A DNA stretch of 64,000 nt from positions 1-64,000 of IMG/VR virus record IMGVR_UViG_3300024500_000025, one strand, 5' to 3'. Position 1 is the first letter of the stretch; each line of letters starts with the position of its first letter. Under the pieces are notes generated by a model that saw only the letters and a program-made list of their open reading frames with translations, had not been told where the DNA came from and did no database searches. A program made the position numbers and the translations under genes. This document shows, piece by piece, positions 1-8,906 of this stretch. This DNA is from a virus.

Positions 1-1
1 C

Positions 2-355
2 ATAGTCGACTGCTTGATAGAAGAATGCAGTAATAAAAATGTTAATATTAAAAAATGTGAATATTATATTTCTTCTGAATATTTTAATTCAAAGGTTGAT
101 CCCAAATTTCTTTATGATTTTGGTGGAATGTCAATTCCATGTTTTAATGGGCTAATTTCTTTACAAAATAAAGAAATTGTTGTATACTTAAATGGAAAAG
201 AGCAGGCCTTATCGCAAGGTACCATGCTATTTTTTGAGTCTGGGAAAAGTATTAAATATGATGCTACAGAATTAGAATGTATATATTTTAATATTGCACC
301 AAGATTCATGATTCAAGATCAATATCCATTCAAATGGATACCTATAGGAGTATAA
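2..355 (+). CDS. Unknown protein, 5'-truncated by window edge
   Basis: The reading frame is open to the left edge, so the true start lies outside the window; a TTG at 14 is the first possible start inside it. The visible part is about 117 residues. Its C-terminal half alternates short beta-strand-like stretches (VVYLNGKEQALSQG, MLFFESG, ECIYFNIAP), which would suit the end of a cupin or double-stranded beta-helix fold, but I see no metal-binding His/Asp motif. It ends directly against the oxygenase ATG at 356, so the two are probably co-translated. Function not recognised. Confidence 0.6.
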   Translation: MVDCLIEECSNKNVNIKKCEYYISSEYFNSKVDPKFLYDFGGMSIPCFNGLISLQNKEIVVYLNGKEQALSQGTMLFFESGKSIKYDATELECIYFNIAPRFMIQDQYPFKWIPIGV

Positions 356-991
356 ATGGCAATTCAAGATATCACTGTTATATACAACTTTATATCTGAA
401 GAGGAAAGAGTTATGCTTTTAGATTATGAAAAAAGCTTAACCGAAAGGGATCTTTGGGAAAAAAGAAATTATGCTGATCCAGATAATCAGTGGACAAATA
501 GGCATCTTTCTATAATTCATTTAACAATGCCAGAACATGGCTTTGGAACAGAGTACGATATTTCAATTGCTAAAAAAATGTGGGAAATAGAAAGCAGAAT
601 TAGAGAGCAGATAAAGAAGTCTTGGAATTTAAATAAAGAAATTTGGCCAGACTGTTTTAATTTAATTCGTTGGCCACATGGTCAAGCGCAGCCACCTCAT
701 TCAGATTATGAAAACTTTGGAAGACTGCCTCATATATGGAATTGGAGAGACATAGGTTGCGTATTGTATTTAAATGATGATTTTGAAGAAGGACATATTT
801 ACTTTCCACAACATAACCGTGAAATAAAAATTGTAGGTGGAATGTTAGCATTTTTCCCAGGAGATATTCATCATGCTCATGGCGTGAAAGAGGTAAAAAA
901 TGGAACAAGGTATACGTTAAACACATTTTATACTTTTACAGAAGAACACAAATTTGAAGTAGATTTTAATAGAAAGTATCTTCCCTGGTAA
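356..991 (+). CDS. 2OG-Fe(II) oxygenase, prolyl 4-hydroxylase-like
   Basis: This 211-residue protein has the iron and 2-oxoglutarate ligand pattern of the 2OG-Fe(II) oxygenase superfamily: H115-x-D117, a distal His in HHAHGV (about H175) and a basic residue ten positions later (about R185 in GTRYTLNTF). Such enzymes hydroxylate amino-acid side chains or small molecules, using O2 and releasing succinate and CO2. Family members are common in aquatic phages, usually with unknown substrate. The start follows the previous stop without a gap, and the end overlaps the next gene as TAATG. A collagen-like fibre with Gly-X-Pro triplets lies 2.2 kb downstream and is a possible substrate (inference). Confidence 0.85.
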   Translation: MAIQDITVIYNFISEEERVMLLDYEKSLTERDLWEKRNYADPDNQWTNRHLSIIHLTMPEHGFGTEYDISIAKKMWEIESRIREQIKKSWNLNKEIWPDCFNLIRWPHGQAQPPHSDYENFGRLPHIWNWRDIGCVLYLNDDFEEGHIYFPQHNREIKIVGGMLAFFPGDIHHAHGVKEVKNGTRYTLNTFYTFTEEHKFEVDFNRKYLPW

Positions 992-1383
992 TGGCACACG
1001 ATATAAAAGTTGAAACAAAAAGGTGGCAGATTAGAAAAATTGTTGACCTTGGCATAATGTGCATAAGAGTAAATACAATTATAAATGCTGCTCAAAGATA
1101 TGAGACTGCAGTCTTTCAAACAGACATAGAGGGTAGAATGAGAGACATTGGAATTAAATATTATAAGCTTCATGGGTCTATGCAAGAAGCAATAGATTTT
1201 AATGAATTTTTTGTTAAAACCTTAAAATCTCAAGATTTTTCTGGTTTAGACGAAATACAGGTGTTTCAGAAATTAGATACCATATTTGCCGATTTTAAAT
1301 ATAATGATGGGCCATATCGTTGGTTTATGCCTGCTAAAAATCCTCCAAATGTTGCTATTGGCCAAAAGCAAGAGGACATGTAG
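991..1383 (+). CDS. Hypothetical protein, 130 aa
   Basis: I do not recognise this protein. It starts in a TAATG overlap with the oxygenase gene, so it is probably translationally coupled to it. The sequence is mixed alpha/beta in character with an amphipathic central part (residues ~60-100) and an aromatic, proline-containing end (YRWFMPAKNPP). There is no membrane segment or cysteine motif. It closes the unit upstream of the leaderless fibre gene at 1414. Confidence 0.65.
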   Translation: MAHDIKVETKRWQIRKIVDLGIMCIRVNTIINAAQRYETAVFQTDIEGRMRDIGIKYYKLHGSMQEAIDFNEFFVKTLKSQDFSGLDEIQVFQKLDTIFADFKYNDGPYRWFMPAKNPPNVAIGQKQEDM

Positions 1384-1401
1384 CGCTAACCAACAGCTTG
1401 G

Positions 1402-1414
1402 TATAATTGTAATA
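1402..1414 (+). promoter_or_regulatory. Leaderless promoter for fibre gene
   Basis: Extended -10 element TGG-TATAAT with the hexamer at 1402-1407. The ATG at 1414 begins exactly 6 nt after it, where transcription would start. There is no Shine-Dalgarno sequence in between and no convincing -35. Confidence 0.65.
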
Positions 1415-3150
1415 TGGAAACGCTTTATCCAAGTCAAATTGATACCTACGTCCAACCGAATGCAACCGATTCGGTTCAAACCGTTTCCCACTCAGCACAA
1501 CATAGACGTTTAAATGATGCAATTTATAAACTACAGCTAAAAGTTGGAATCAATAACTCTCAAGACGTTAGTTCTATTGAAAATAGATTAACAACTTTAA
1601 AAAACTTTGTTGATGCAAGAGCTGTAGATTTAGGACAGCTAGAAGACAGCCTTGACGAGTATGTTACTTTAATTCAATACGAAAACGATAAAGGTGTTGC
1701 AATAGCAACCCTAGGCGTTGATGGAAAGCTTGATCCAGATCAAATACCTTCATCAATTGCAACAGATGCACAATCTAGAGCAGATGCAGCATTGTCTGCA
1801 GCAGGATTGTATACTGATCAAAAAATTGCCAATCTTGTAGATTCAGCACCTGGAGCATTAAATACTCTTAATGAATTAGCTCAAGCATTAAATGATGATG
1901 CTAATTTTGCCTCAACAATGACAACTGCGCTGGCAGGAAAATCTGCAGTAGGGCACACACATACTTCTTCTAATATAACAGATTTTGTTGAGGCTGCTCA
2001 AGATGCGGCTGGACTGTTATTTGGCCATTCTAATCATAATAATGTTACTGCAACATATGATGATGAAAATAATAAAATAATTTTAAGCGTAACTCCACAA
2101 TTAACACAAGAACAGGTTCAGGATTTTATTGTTCCGCTTTTCCAGAGCGCTAATAATAAAAATATGAATATCCTTTATGATGATGATAACAATACATTAA
2201 TTTTAGAAGCAATTACAGAACCTTCTAAAGCGGTAATGTCTCCAACAGCTCCAGCAAATCCAGCAAACGGAGCATTTTGGCTTGATACAGATGAATTAAG
2301 ATCTGGAGACGTACTTGCTCTTAAGATTTGGAATGCTACAGCAAATAAATGGGAGTATGCAGCATCAGAACTCAGCCTTGCAACAACAAATGTTTGGACA
2401 TCTAAAAATACATTTACTCAAGGCGTTATTATTGGAACAAACACCGCTCCATCAAATCCAGTAGAGGGTCAAATATATTATAACTTATTAGCAGAAAAAT
2501 TAAGAGTGTTTGATGGTCTAGTTTGGAAAGATGTTTCTGGTGGCGCAGGTGGAGGCGGAGGACTTCCAAGCATTTCAACAGATGGAACAGCAACTCCAGC
2601 AACTTTATTTTTTGGAATGATAGCTCCACCATCAGCGGCAGCTTTAGAGGGAGACATTTGGTTTGATGTTGACGATCTTGGAACTCCATTTAATCAATTT
2701 TTTACTGGAACCACTGCTCCAGATCCAACTCAATATGAATTTTGGGTAGACCCAAATCCAGCTCCTGGAGAATTAATATATTCAGCAAATGAACCAACAA
2801 CACCACAATATGAGGGTGAACTTTGGATAGACACAGATGATTATGAAGGCCAATTGGTTGAAGTTGGGGCAACCGCTCCAAATCCAGACAACGTCCAGCT
2901 TTGGGTAGATGTAAATGATTTAGACACTCCATCTTATTATTCAAATTTAGTTTTTACAACATACGTAAATTATGCAGCTTTTCCAGTGGCTGGCTCAAAA
3001 CCAGGAATGTTGGCAGTAGATAGTTCTACTGGCATAGTTTATATATCAATCAATAATTTATGGGTTGCCCAGCCTCTTAAATTAGATCAAGACAAAATTA
3101 ATAGACAATCTCAAAGTAATCAAGCCCTTATATGGATGGGCTTTTTATAA
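1414..3150 (+). CDS. Tail fibre / adhesin with tandem W-x-D repeats
   Basis: This 578-residue protein is a typical phage fibre. Residues ~107-200 contain the classic fibre segment in which GVDGKLDPDQIP is followed by APGALNTLNELAQALNDD and ALAGKS. From ~276 to ~500 there are about six degenerate tandem repeats of the form TAPxxP..GxxWxDxxD (at ~276, 343, 403, 433, 459, 487), interrupted by a glycine-rich linker at ~376. The start is set by the -10 element 6 nt upstream, implying a leaderless message. The gene is followed by its own small intergenic promoter for the collagen-like gene. It probably forms a trimeric side fibre or tip; the receptor is unknown. Confidence 0.8.
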   Translation: METLYPSQIDTYVQPNATDSVQTVSHSAQHRRLNDAIYKLQLKVGINNSQDVSSIENRLTTLKNFVDARAVDLGQLEDSLDEYVTLIQYENDKGVAIATLGVDGKLDPDQIPSSIATDAQSRADAALSAAGLYTDQKIANLVDSAPGALNTLNELAQALNDDANFASTMTTALAGKSAVGHTHTSSNITDFVEAAQDAAGLLFGHSNHNNVTATYDDENNKIILSVTPQLTQEQVQDFIVPLFQSANNKNMNILYDDDNNTLILEAITEPSKAVMSPTAPANPANGAFWLDTDELRSGDVLALKIWNATANKWEYAASELSLATTNVWTSKNTFTQGVIIGTNTAPSNPVEGQIYYNLLAEKLRVFDGLVWKDVSGGAGGGGGLPSISTDGTATPATLFFGMIAPPSAAALEGDIWFDVDDLGTPFNQFFTGTTAPDPTQYEFWVDPNPAPGELIYSANEPTTPQYEGELWIDTDDYEGQLVEVGATAPNPDNVQLWVDVNDLDTPSYYSNLVFTTYVNYAAFPVAGSKPGMLAVDSSTGIVYISINNLWVAQPLKLDQDKINRQSQSNQALIWMGFL

Positions 3151-3156
3151 AAACTT

Positions 3157-3175
3157 TGGTATACTTTGTAAAGGA
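3157..3175 (+). promoter_or_regulatory. Extended -10 promoter and RBS for collagen-like gene
   Basis: TGG-TATACT with the hexamer at 3160-3165; transcription would start near 3172. An AAGGAG ribosome-binding site lies just upstream of the ATG at 3184, so the leader is about a dozen bases. No clear -35. Confidence 0.55.
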
Positions 3176-3183
3176 GTAGATAC

Positions 3184-3813
3184 ATGTCACTAAAAAGATG
3201 GGATGGCTCGTCTTGGGTCGTCGTTGCAGGTTCTAGACCAGGTCCACAGGGTCCACAAGGTGCTCAAGGTGTACCTGGAGTTAATGCAACAATTTCCGTT
3301 GGCACTGTAAATACTACAGACGCAGGAACAAATGCAACTGTAACAAATAGTGGAACTTCTTCTGCTGCAATTCTTAATTTTAATATTCCAAGAGGAGCAA
3401 CAGGACAGCAAGGTAACATTGGTCCACAAGGTGTACCAGGATCTAGAGGAAGTAAAATTTTTACTGGGATTAATGCTCCGACATCTTCTAATCCTTCTCC
3501 AACAGGTTTGCTAGGTAACGATCAATATCTAGCAACTTCAAATGGTAATTGGTATATTTATGATGCTTCTGGTTCTGGCGCTTGGTCATTACAAGGAAAC
3601 ATCAAAGGTCTGCAGGGTGAAAAAGGAGATAAGGGCGACACTGGCCCAACTGGTCCTTCTGGAAACGTAACTGCAAATGAATTATATGCAAAGACAGATG
3701 CTCTACAAGTAGATGCACTTCTTAATCTTGGAATATATTATCCAAAATATACTTCAACGTTAACACAAACTCAGTTAAACAGTAGATTTGCAGCAAGCAG
3801 CTTTTTATTTTAG
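3184..3813 (+). CDS. Collagen-like tail fibre protein
   Basis: This 209-residue protein contains three short collagen blocks: Gly-X-Y triplets near residues 20-35 (GPQGPQGAQGVPG), ~75-100 (GATGQQGNIGPQGVPGSRG) and ~140-160 (GLQGEKGDKGDTGPTGPSG), separated by beta-rich spacers. Collagen-like segments in phages form rigid triple-helical shafts in trimeric fibres. Proline occurs in both X (GPQ) and Y (GVP) positions, the Y position being the target of collagen prolyl hydroxylases. The gene sits between two large structural proteins and has its own promoter and RBS. Confidence 0.85.
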   Translation: MSLKRWDGSSWVVVAGSRPGPQGPQGAQGVPGVNATISVGTVNTTDAGTNATVTNSGTSSAAILNFNIPRGATGQQGNIGPQGVPGSRGSKIFTGINAPTSSNPSPTGLLGNDQYLATSNGNWYIYDASGSGAWSLQGNIKGLQGEKGDKGDTGPTGPSGNVTANELYAKTDALQVDALLNLGIYYPKYTSTLTQTQLNSRFAASSFLF

Positions 3814-3824
3814 GAGAATAACAT

Positions 3825-6800
3825 ATGGCAAGACGACAAATAGAGGAAACATACTACACGTTTGACCCTACTACAAATACGGTAACTATTCCTAGAGTAA
3901 TTAAGGCTGAACGCCTAATGCTTATTACAAACGTTACCAAAAATATTGTTATCTATAATTTTTCCGACCCAAATCTTGGATATGTAACTCTTACGCAAAA
4001 CAATACTTCTGTAAATAAGCCAACAACCACAATAGTATTAGAATATAATTGCTCATCAATGCTTTCTTCAGATAAGCTTGCAATTGTTTATGATGAAATA
4101 AATGAAACAACATCATTTGAACCAGCACTTCTCGATGCTGTACAAAAATTAAGAACAGCCCCACCACAATCATTGATGGATACCGACTTTGAGTACGGAG
4201 TTCAGCCATCAAAATGGGAAGCTTTAGTAGTATGCGGTAATTATCCAACATTTTTTTCGAGAACAACTGGCGGAAACTCATATGACATTATTACAATTTC
4301 AGCAGACGGAGCATCTCCAAGATCTACAGTATCTGTAACAACTGCATCTAATCACGGACTTGCAAATGGAGATGTTGTTTCGGTTCAGGAAACATCTTCT
4401 GGAGGAGTTGCTGATGGAACTTTCCCAATAACAGTTGTAGATGCAACAACATTTTCTTATGTTGCAAAAGGTGTTGTTTCTGGAACATTAAAAGATGGAA
4501 ACATGACTGGTGTTTATGGCGGAGGAATTTATGACAATGCTCATATTCCAGGCGGAGTCCCAGGTTCATTTGGCGCTTGGTCAGCAATTTCAGATCAAGC
4601 TTCTTATTCAACTATTACAGTAACAACTCCAAGACCACACGGACTGTTGCCAGGAACACCAATTTTGATTAACGATTTAAGTTCACCAATTGGTGGAATT
4701 CAATTTATTAATAACGTTTCAACTCCAAATCAATTTAAATTTACATTAACTTCACAAACCGCAGTTAATAATCCAATCAATACTGTAAATATTGGATTGT
4801 ACACTAGACCAGAAGGTTATGTAGACCACAGACCTTTTGATGGCGGAGTTATTTTAACAACAGCAAATAACGTTTGCGGAGTTCAAACAATTCGTCAAAC
4901 ACGTCGTTATTTCCGCTATCAATCAGGAAAATCAATTCAGTTTTCTACAGGCGCTAAATTAACTCCTACATATGATATTGATACAATATTTGCAGATAAC
5001 AATGCTGTAGGTATTGCATTGGTAACAGTTACAACAAGACAGGATCATGGATTGCAGCCAGGAGCTGTCGTTAGAATTGAAGGCGCTACAGTCACTGGAA
5101 CTTATAACCCATGGAATGGAGATTTTCCAGTTACAGAAATTTTAGGAACAAACTCATTTAAGTATCAAATGAGCTTAAATCAAGTTATGCCTTCAACAGA
5201 TCAATTCCCAGGTGGAACAGACGTAAAAGCAACAGTAGTTCGTTGGAAAGGTGCAGCAACTCGTTGCGGAATGTTTGATGATCAGAACGGCTTCTTTTTT
5301 GAGTATGACGGAAAATCATTCCACTGTGTTCGCAGATATACAAAGAAAGAACTGTTTGGTCGTTTAAATCTTACACAATATTCAAACTACGTATTTGGTA
5401 CAAATACAAGATTTAGAAAGCAGCTAGTTGTTGGAGATCAAATAACAATTAGAGGTGCACATTATAAAGTTATTCAAATAAATAATGATACCGAAATGTT
5501 TATTTCTCCAGCTTATAAAGCTTCAACAACAACTTCTGCAAGATATTTGAAGATGGAAACAATTAAGGTTCCACAGGATCAATGGAATATTGATAAAATG
5601 GATGGAACTGGTCCATCTGGATATGTATTAGATCCAGGCCGTATGCAAATGGTTTATATTGACTATACATGGTATGGTGCTGGATTCATTAGATTTGGAT
5701 TTAGAGCAACTGATGGAAATATTTATTATTGCCACAAGATGCCTAACAATAACGCAAATACTGAAGCGTATATGCGTTCAGGTAACTTGCCAGCACGTTA
5801 TGAAGCGGTAAATGAACCAACTAAGTTTGCTCGTTTAGTTGCTGGTGGAACTGCAATAAGTGGAGCATCTTTAGCACCAACAGAAATTGCAATGTATGTA
5901 GATAATGTTGATTTTTGGCCAGATTCTGGATACTTAATGATTAAAGATGATCAAAATTGCGAAATAGTTTCTTATTCATCAATTGGCGCATATAATTCTG
6001 TAGCTAGAGGTTACTTAGTAAATATTGCAAGACGTCAACCAATGCCAATTAATTATACTGGCTCAATGGTTAATTTAACTGGAACAAGTGCATCAGTTGT
6101 ATTTACTCCAGATGCTACGGTTCCTGGTGGTGCTGGTACTGCACAAGTTTCAGTTCAACCAATTTCTCAACAATGTGCTCCAGTAATTTGTCACTGGGGA
6201 TCTTCAGTTATTATGGACGGAAGATTTGACGATGATAAAGCCTACATCTTTACGGCTGGTATGCAGAGATTTATGCAAATTACTGGTTCTGGTACATTTA
6301 CAGCTAAAATTTCATCACGTTCGGCATCAGGCGGTGTTGTAACTCTTACAACACAGTCTTCACATAGCATTCAGCCTGGATATAATGTTTCTATATCTGG
6401 TGTTAATACAGTAGCATCAATTACAAATGCTTCTATTACTTCCAGCGTAGCAACAATTACAACAAGCGGTGCACATAATTTACAGCAGGGACAAACAGTT
6501 ACAATTACAAACGTAATAACTTCTGCAAACACAATATTTAATGGAACATATACAATTACATCTGTTCCTACATCAAATACATTTACATATGTAAGACCAT
6601 ATCCATCAAACGTAACTTATGCTAATCTGTCTGGTACAGCAACAGAATCTTCAACATTTAATGGAACATTTTCTGTATCTTCTGTAACATCAAATACAAT
6701 AGTTTACTCAATTCCAAATACTGCAACATTTAGCTCAGCAGTTGTTGCAGCAGGAAATGCAACGCAATCATTTGGTTCATCTTCAACACCAAGACCACTA

Positions 6801-7325
6801 GTTTCAATTAGAATTGCTCCTTCCGTAGATAACGGACTTGGAAGAAACTATGGAATTCGTGAAGTTGTCAACCATATGCAGCTAAACTTATCATCAATTG
6901 GTATTCTTTCTTCTGGACAGTTCTTGATTCAAGGATTCCTAAATCCAGCATCACTAATTGGACCATCAATTCCTGGAGATTGGGAAACAGTTAGAGTTCC
7001 AGGTGGATCTTTAGCACAGGTTATTTATCATGATGGCTCTGGTGTTCCAGGTTCAACAATCACTAACCCAACAAATACCATTTCAGGCGGAGACCAGGTG
7101 TTTGCGTTCTATACAGAAAACTCTGGTGGTGAAAACTTGTCTGTTACAAACTTGGATCTTTCAAAAGTAAGAGATCTTGGAACATCAATTCTTTCTGGAA
7201 ATGGAAATACTTCATCTCCAGGGTATCCTAATGGACCAGATATTCTTACAATTGTTGCAACAAACCTTGGTGCAACTACAGGTAATATTTCTTGCCGCTT
7301 GTCTTGGACAGAGGCTCAGGCTTAA
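3825..7325 (+). CDS. Large virion structural protein, cyanophage-like, HGL repeats
   Basis: This 1166-residue protein carries, near residue 110, the motif LRTAPPQSLMDTDFEYGVQPSKW, which I recall from large structural proteins of T4-like cyanophages (recollection, not a search). It has about five copies of a beta module beginning V-T-T-x3-H-G-L-x2-G (near residues 167, 262, 397, 837, 874), several followed by FNGTYTITSV-like strands. These repeats resemble FCCH-like beta domains often found in phage fibres. The middle (400-800) is aromatic and cysteine-poor and may hold the receptor-binding part. It is likely an extended tail or baseplate-attached structural protein. Confidence 0.75.
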   Translation: MARRQIEETYYTFDPTTNTVTIPRVIKAERLMLITNVTKNIVIYNFSDPNLGYVTLTQNNTSVNKPTTTIVLEYNCSSMLSSDKLAIVYDEINETTSFEPALLDAVQKLRTAPPQSLMDTDFEYGVQPSKWEALVVCGNYPTFFSRTTGGNSYDIITISADGASPRSTVSVTTASNHGLANGDVVSVQETSSGGVADGTFPITVVDATTFSYVAKGVVSGTLKDGNMTGVYGGGIYDNAHIPGGVPGSFGAWSAISDQASYSTITVTTPRPHGLLPGTPILINDLSSPIGGIQFINNVSTPNQFKFTLTSQTAVNNPINTVNIGLYTRPEGYVDHRPFDGGVILTTANNVCGVQTIRQTRRYFRYQSGKSIQFSTGAKLTPTYDIDTIFADNNAVGIALVTVTTRQDHGLQPGAVVRIEGATVTGTYNPWNGDFPVTEILGTNSFKYQMSLNQVMPSTDQFPGGTDVKATVVRWKGAATRCGMFDDQNGFFFEYDGKSFHCVRRYTKKELFGRLNLTQYSNYVFGTNTRFRKQLVVGDQITIRGAHYKVIQINNDTEMFISPAYKASTTTSARYLKMETIKVPQDQWNIDKMDGTGPSGYVLDPGRMQMVYIDYTWYGAGFIRFGFRATDGNIYYCHKMPNNNANTEAYMRSGNLPARYEAVNEPTKFARLVAGGTAISGASLAPTEIAMYVDNVDFWPDSGYLMIKDDQNCEIVSYSSIGAYNSVARGYLVNIARRQPMPINYTGSMVNLTGTSASVVFTPDATVPGGAGTAQVSVQPISQQCAPVICHWGSSVIMDGRFDDDKAYIFTAGMQRFMQITGSGTFTAKISSRSASGGVVTLTTQSSHSIQPGYNVSISGVNTVASITNASITSSVATITTSGAHNLQQGQTVTITNVITSANTIFNGTYTITSVPTSNTFTYVRPYPSNVTYANLSGTATESSTFNGTFSVSSVTSNTIVYSIPNTATFSSAVVAAGNATQSFGSSSTPRPLVSIRIAPSVDNGLGRNYGIREVVNHMQLNLSSIGILSSGQFLIQGFLNPASLIGPSIPGDWETVRVPGGSLAQVIYHDGSGVPGSTITNPTNTISGGDQVFAFYTENSGGENLSVTNLDLSKVRDLGTSILSGNGNTSSPGYPNGPDILTIVATNLGATTGNISCRLSWTEAQA

Positions 7326-7339
7326 AAGGAGGGGCATAA

Positions 7340-8011
7340 ATGCCTAATTACGCTACACTATCTAATCAGATTGATGTATTTAAAACTAAAGTAGATGCTT
7401 TATATGCTACAGGTAATTTAGATGCCAATTCATTGCTACTTCTTGCCGAAGCGCTAGAGACTTTATCCAATGCACTTGGCGTCAATGATATTGTTGGCGC
7501 AACCGCAGCAGCAATAACACAATTAAACACTGCAAGAGATGCAGCAATTACTGTTGTAAATGGAACTGCAAATGGAACTGCCGTTACTAATCTTCAAAAC
7601 TCTTACAACACCTTAAATACCGCTTATCAAAATTATGGCTCTAGAATCACTTCTCTTGAATCAACAAGCACATCTCAGCAATCAGCAATTGCTACAGCTT
7701 CTGCTCTAGCAGCGCTTGGCGGGTGGAATACATGGGTTATTCATAGTAGTGGAAATAGATCTTTATCTGGAAACGATAGAATTTTTGTTATTCCAGCAGC
7801 AAATATGACATTGACTTTACCAACAACGCCATCTCTAGGAACTGCTGTAAGAATTGTAGATGCGGCTGGAACAGCAGCAACAACAAACTTTACAGTTGCA
7901 AGAAATGGTTCAAATATTATGGGGCAGGCCCAAGATTTGATTGTTAACACAAATAGTGCAAGATTGCATCTGGTATATGTAGATGCAACTCGTGGATGGA
8001 GACTTGTATAA
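7340..8011 (+). CDS. Tail fibre component, duplicated N-terminal module
   Basis: This 223-residue protein has an N-terminal ~45-residue helical module (SNQIDVFKTKVDAL ... LGVNDIVGAT) that recurs in the 110-residue protein at 13806, so the two are paralogues over this part. The middle is a predicted coiled coil (residues 60-120). The C-terminal ~90 residues are beta-rich (RIFVIPAANMTLTLP ... GSNIMGQAQDLIV) and look like a fibre tip or trimerisation knob. Preceded by AAGGAGG. It probably attaches an adhesin cassette to the tail. Confidence 0.7.
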   Translation: MPNYATLSNQIDVFKTKVDALYATGNLDANSLLLLAEALETLSNALGVNDIVGATAAAITQLNTARDAAITVVNGTANGTAVTNLQNSYNTLNTAYQNYGSRITSLESTSTSQQSAIATASALAALGGWNTWVIHSSGNRSLSGNDRIFVIPAANMTLTLPTTPSLGTAVRIVDAAGTAATTNFTVARNGSNIMGQAQDLIVNTNSARLHLVYVDATRGWRLV

Positions 8012-8406
8012 TGCCAATTTATTATGATGATGTTGTAAATTCTACAATTAATTTTAGAAATATTTCAACAACAGGACAAACTCTTTCTGGCTATAGAACT
8101 GGAAGACTAGATCTTGGCACAACAAGCGGCACAGTAAATCTAGATCTATCTTTATCAAATGATTTTACATGTACATTAAACGGAAATACAACATTTAATA
8201 TTACTAATACTCCAGCAACTGGGGTTGTTTCTTTTTCTTTACAATTAACTGGCGGAGGATCTTATACAGTTAGTTTTACAAATGCAAAATATCCAGGAGC
8301 TACTGCTCCTTCTTTAACCTCTGGAGGAATTGACGTTATTACGTTTGTTACATACGATAACGGAACTTCTTGGAGAGGCCAAGTCGCAATGAAGGACTCA
8401 AGATAA
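8011..8406 (+). CDS. Beta-rich fibre tip protein, paralogue of 15804 gene
   Basis: The start is placed at ATG 8011, overlapping the previous stop as TAATG, instead of an in-frame ATG 15 nt upstream; this gives 131 residues. The segment GNTTFNITNTPATGVVSF followed by GGSYTVSF, PSLTSGG and DVITFVTYD-GTSW is a recurrent phage beta-sheet tip domain. The same order occurs in the 145-residue protein at 15804 (GNMTVAFTNIP, AGGSYTVTWP, TVLNFFTRDGGTTIYG). It is followed by a chaperone-like gene, also in a TAATG overlap. Confidence 0.7.
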   Translation: MPIYYDDVVNSTINFRNISTTGQTLSGYRTGRLDLGTTSGTVNLDLSLSNDFTCTLNGNTTFNITNTPATGVVSFSLQLTGGGSYTVSFTNAKYPGATAPSLTSGGIDVITFVTYDNGTSWRGQVAMKDSR

Positions 8407-8906
8407 TGTACGCACAAGTTATAGATGAAGAAATTGTACAAATTGTTGATGAACAATCTTTAAGAGAGCTTTATCCATCAACACATTTTCCATCACCAAT
8501 TGAACAACGCCATTTAGAAGGTTTTGACAATTGGTATGTTGTACAAGACGATCCAACCACACCAGAATATGATTTTAAAACTAAAAAAATTGAATTTGTT
8601 AGAGAGTGGAATGCTGGAGCTGTTGTTGGTTACTATAAAATATTAAATTTAACAAATGCAGAAAAAGATGCTTTAATTGAATCAAGATGGGCTCAAATTA
8701 GATATCACAGAGACAATACAATTATTTCTACTGACTATCTTATGATGCCAGATGTATTTAGTTCTTTTTCAGATTCAGATAAGGCTAAGGTAATATCTTA
8801 TCGTCAAGCTCTTAGAGACATTACAAATCAAGAAGACCCATTTAATATTGCATGGCCTTCTCTGGGAATTGAGTCTATTACATTAAGATATAATGTGGAG
8901 ATTTAA
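8406..8906 (+). CDS. Probable tail fibre assembly chaperone-like protein
   Basis: Start chosen at ATG 8406 in a TAATG overlap with the preceding gene; 166 residues. The C-terminal half fits the phage tail assembly chaperone pattern: an arginine-rich helix (RWAQIRYHRDNTIISTDY) followed by YRQALRDIT and a WPSLG end. Such proteins fold or trimerise the adjacent fibre and often travel with it as a cassette. Its neighbours on both sides are fibre proteins, which supports this role. Similar short proteins follow the glycine-rich adhesins at 15442 and 17237. Confidence 0.65.
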   Translation: MYAQVIDEEIVQIVDEQSLRELYPSTHFPSPIEQRHLEGFDNWYVVQDDPTTPEYDFKTKKIEFVREWNAGAVVGYYKILNLTNAEKDALIESRWAQIRYHRDNTIISTDYLMMPDVFSSFSDSDKAKVISYRQALRDITNQEDPFNIAWPSLGIESITLRYNVEI

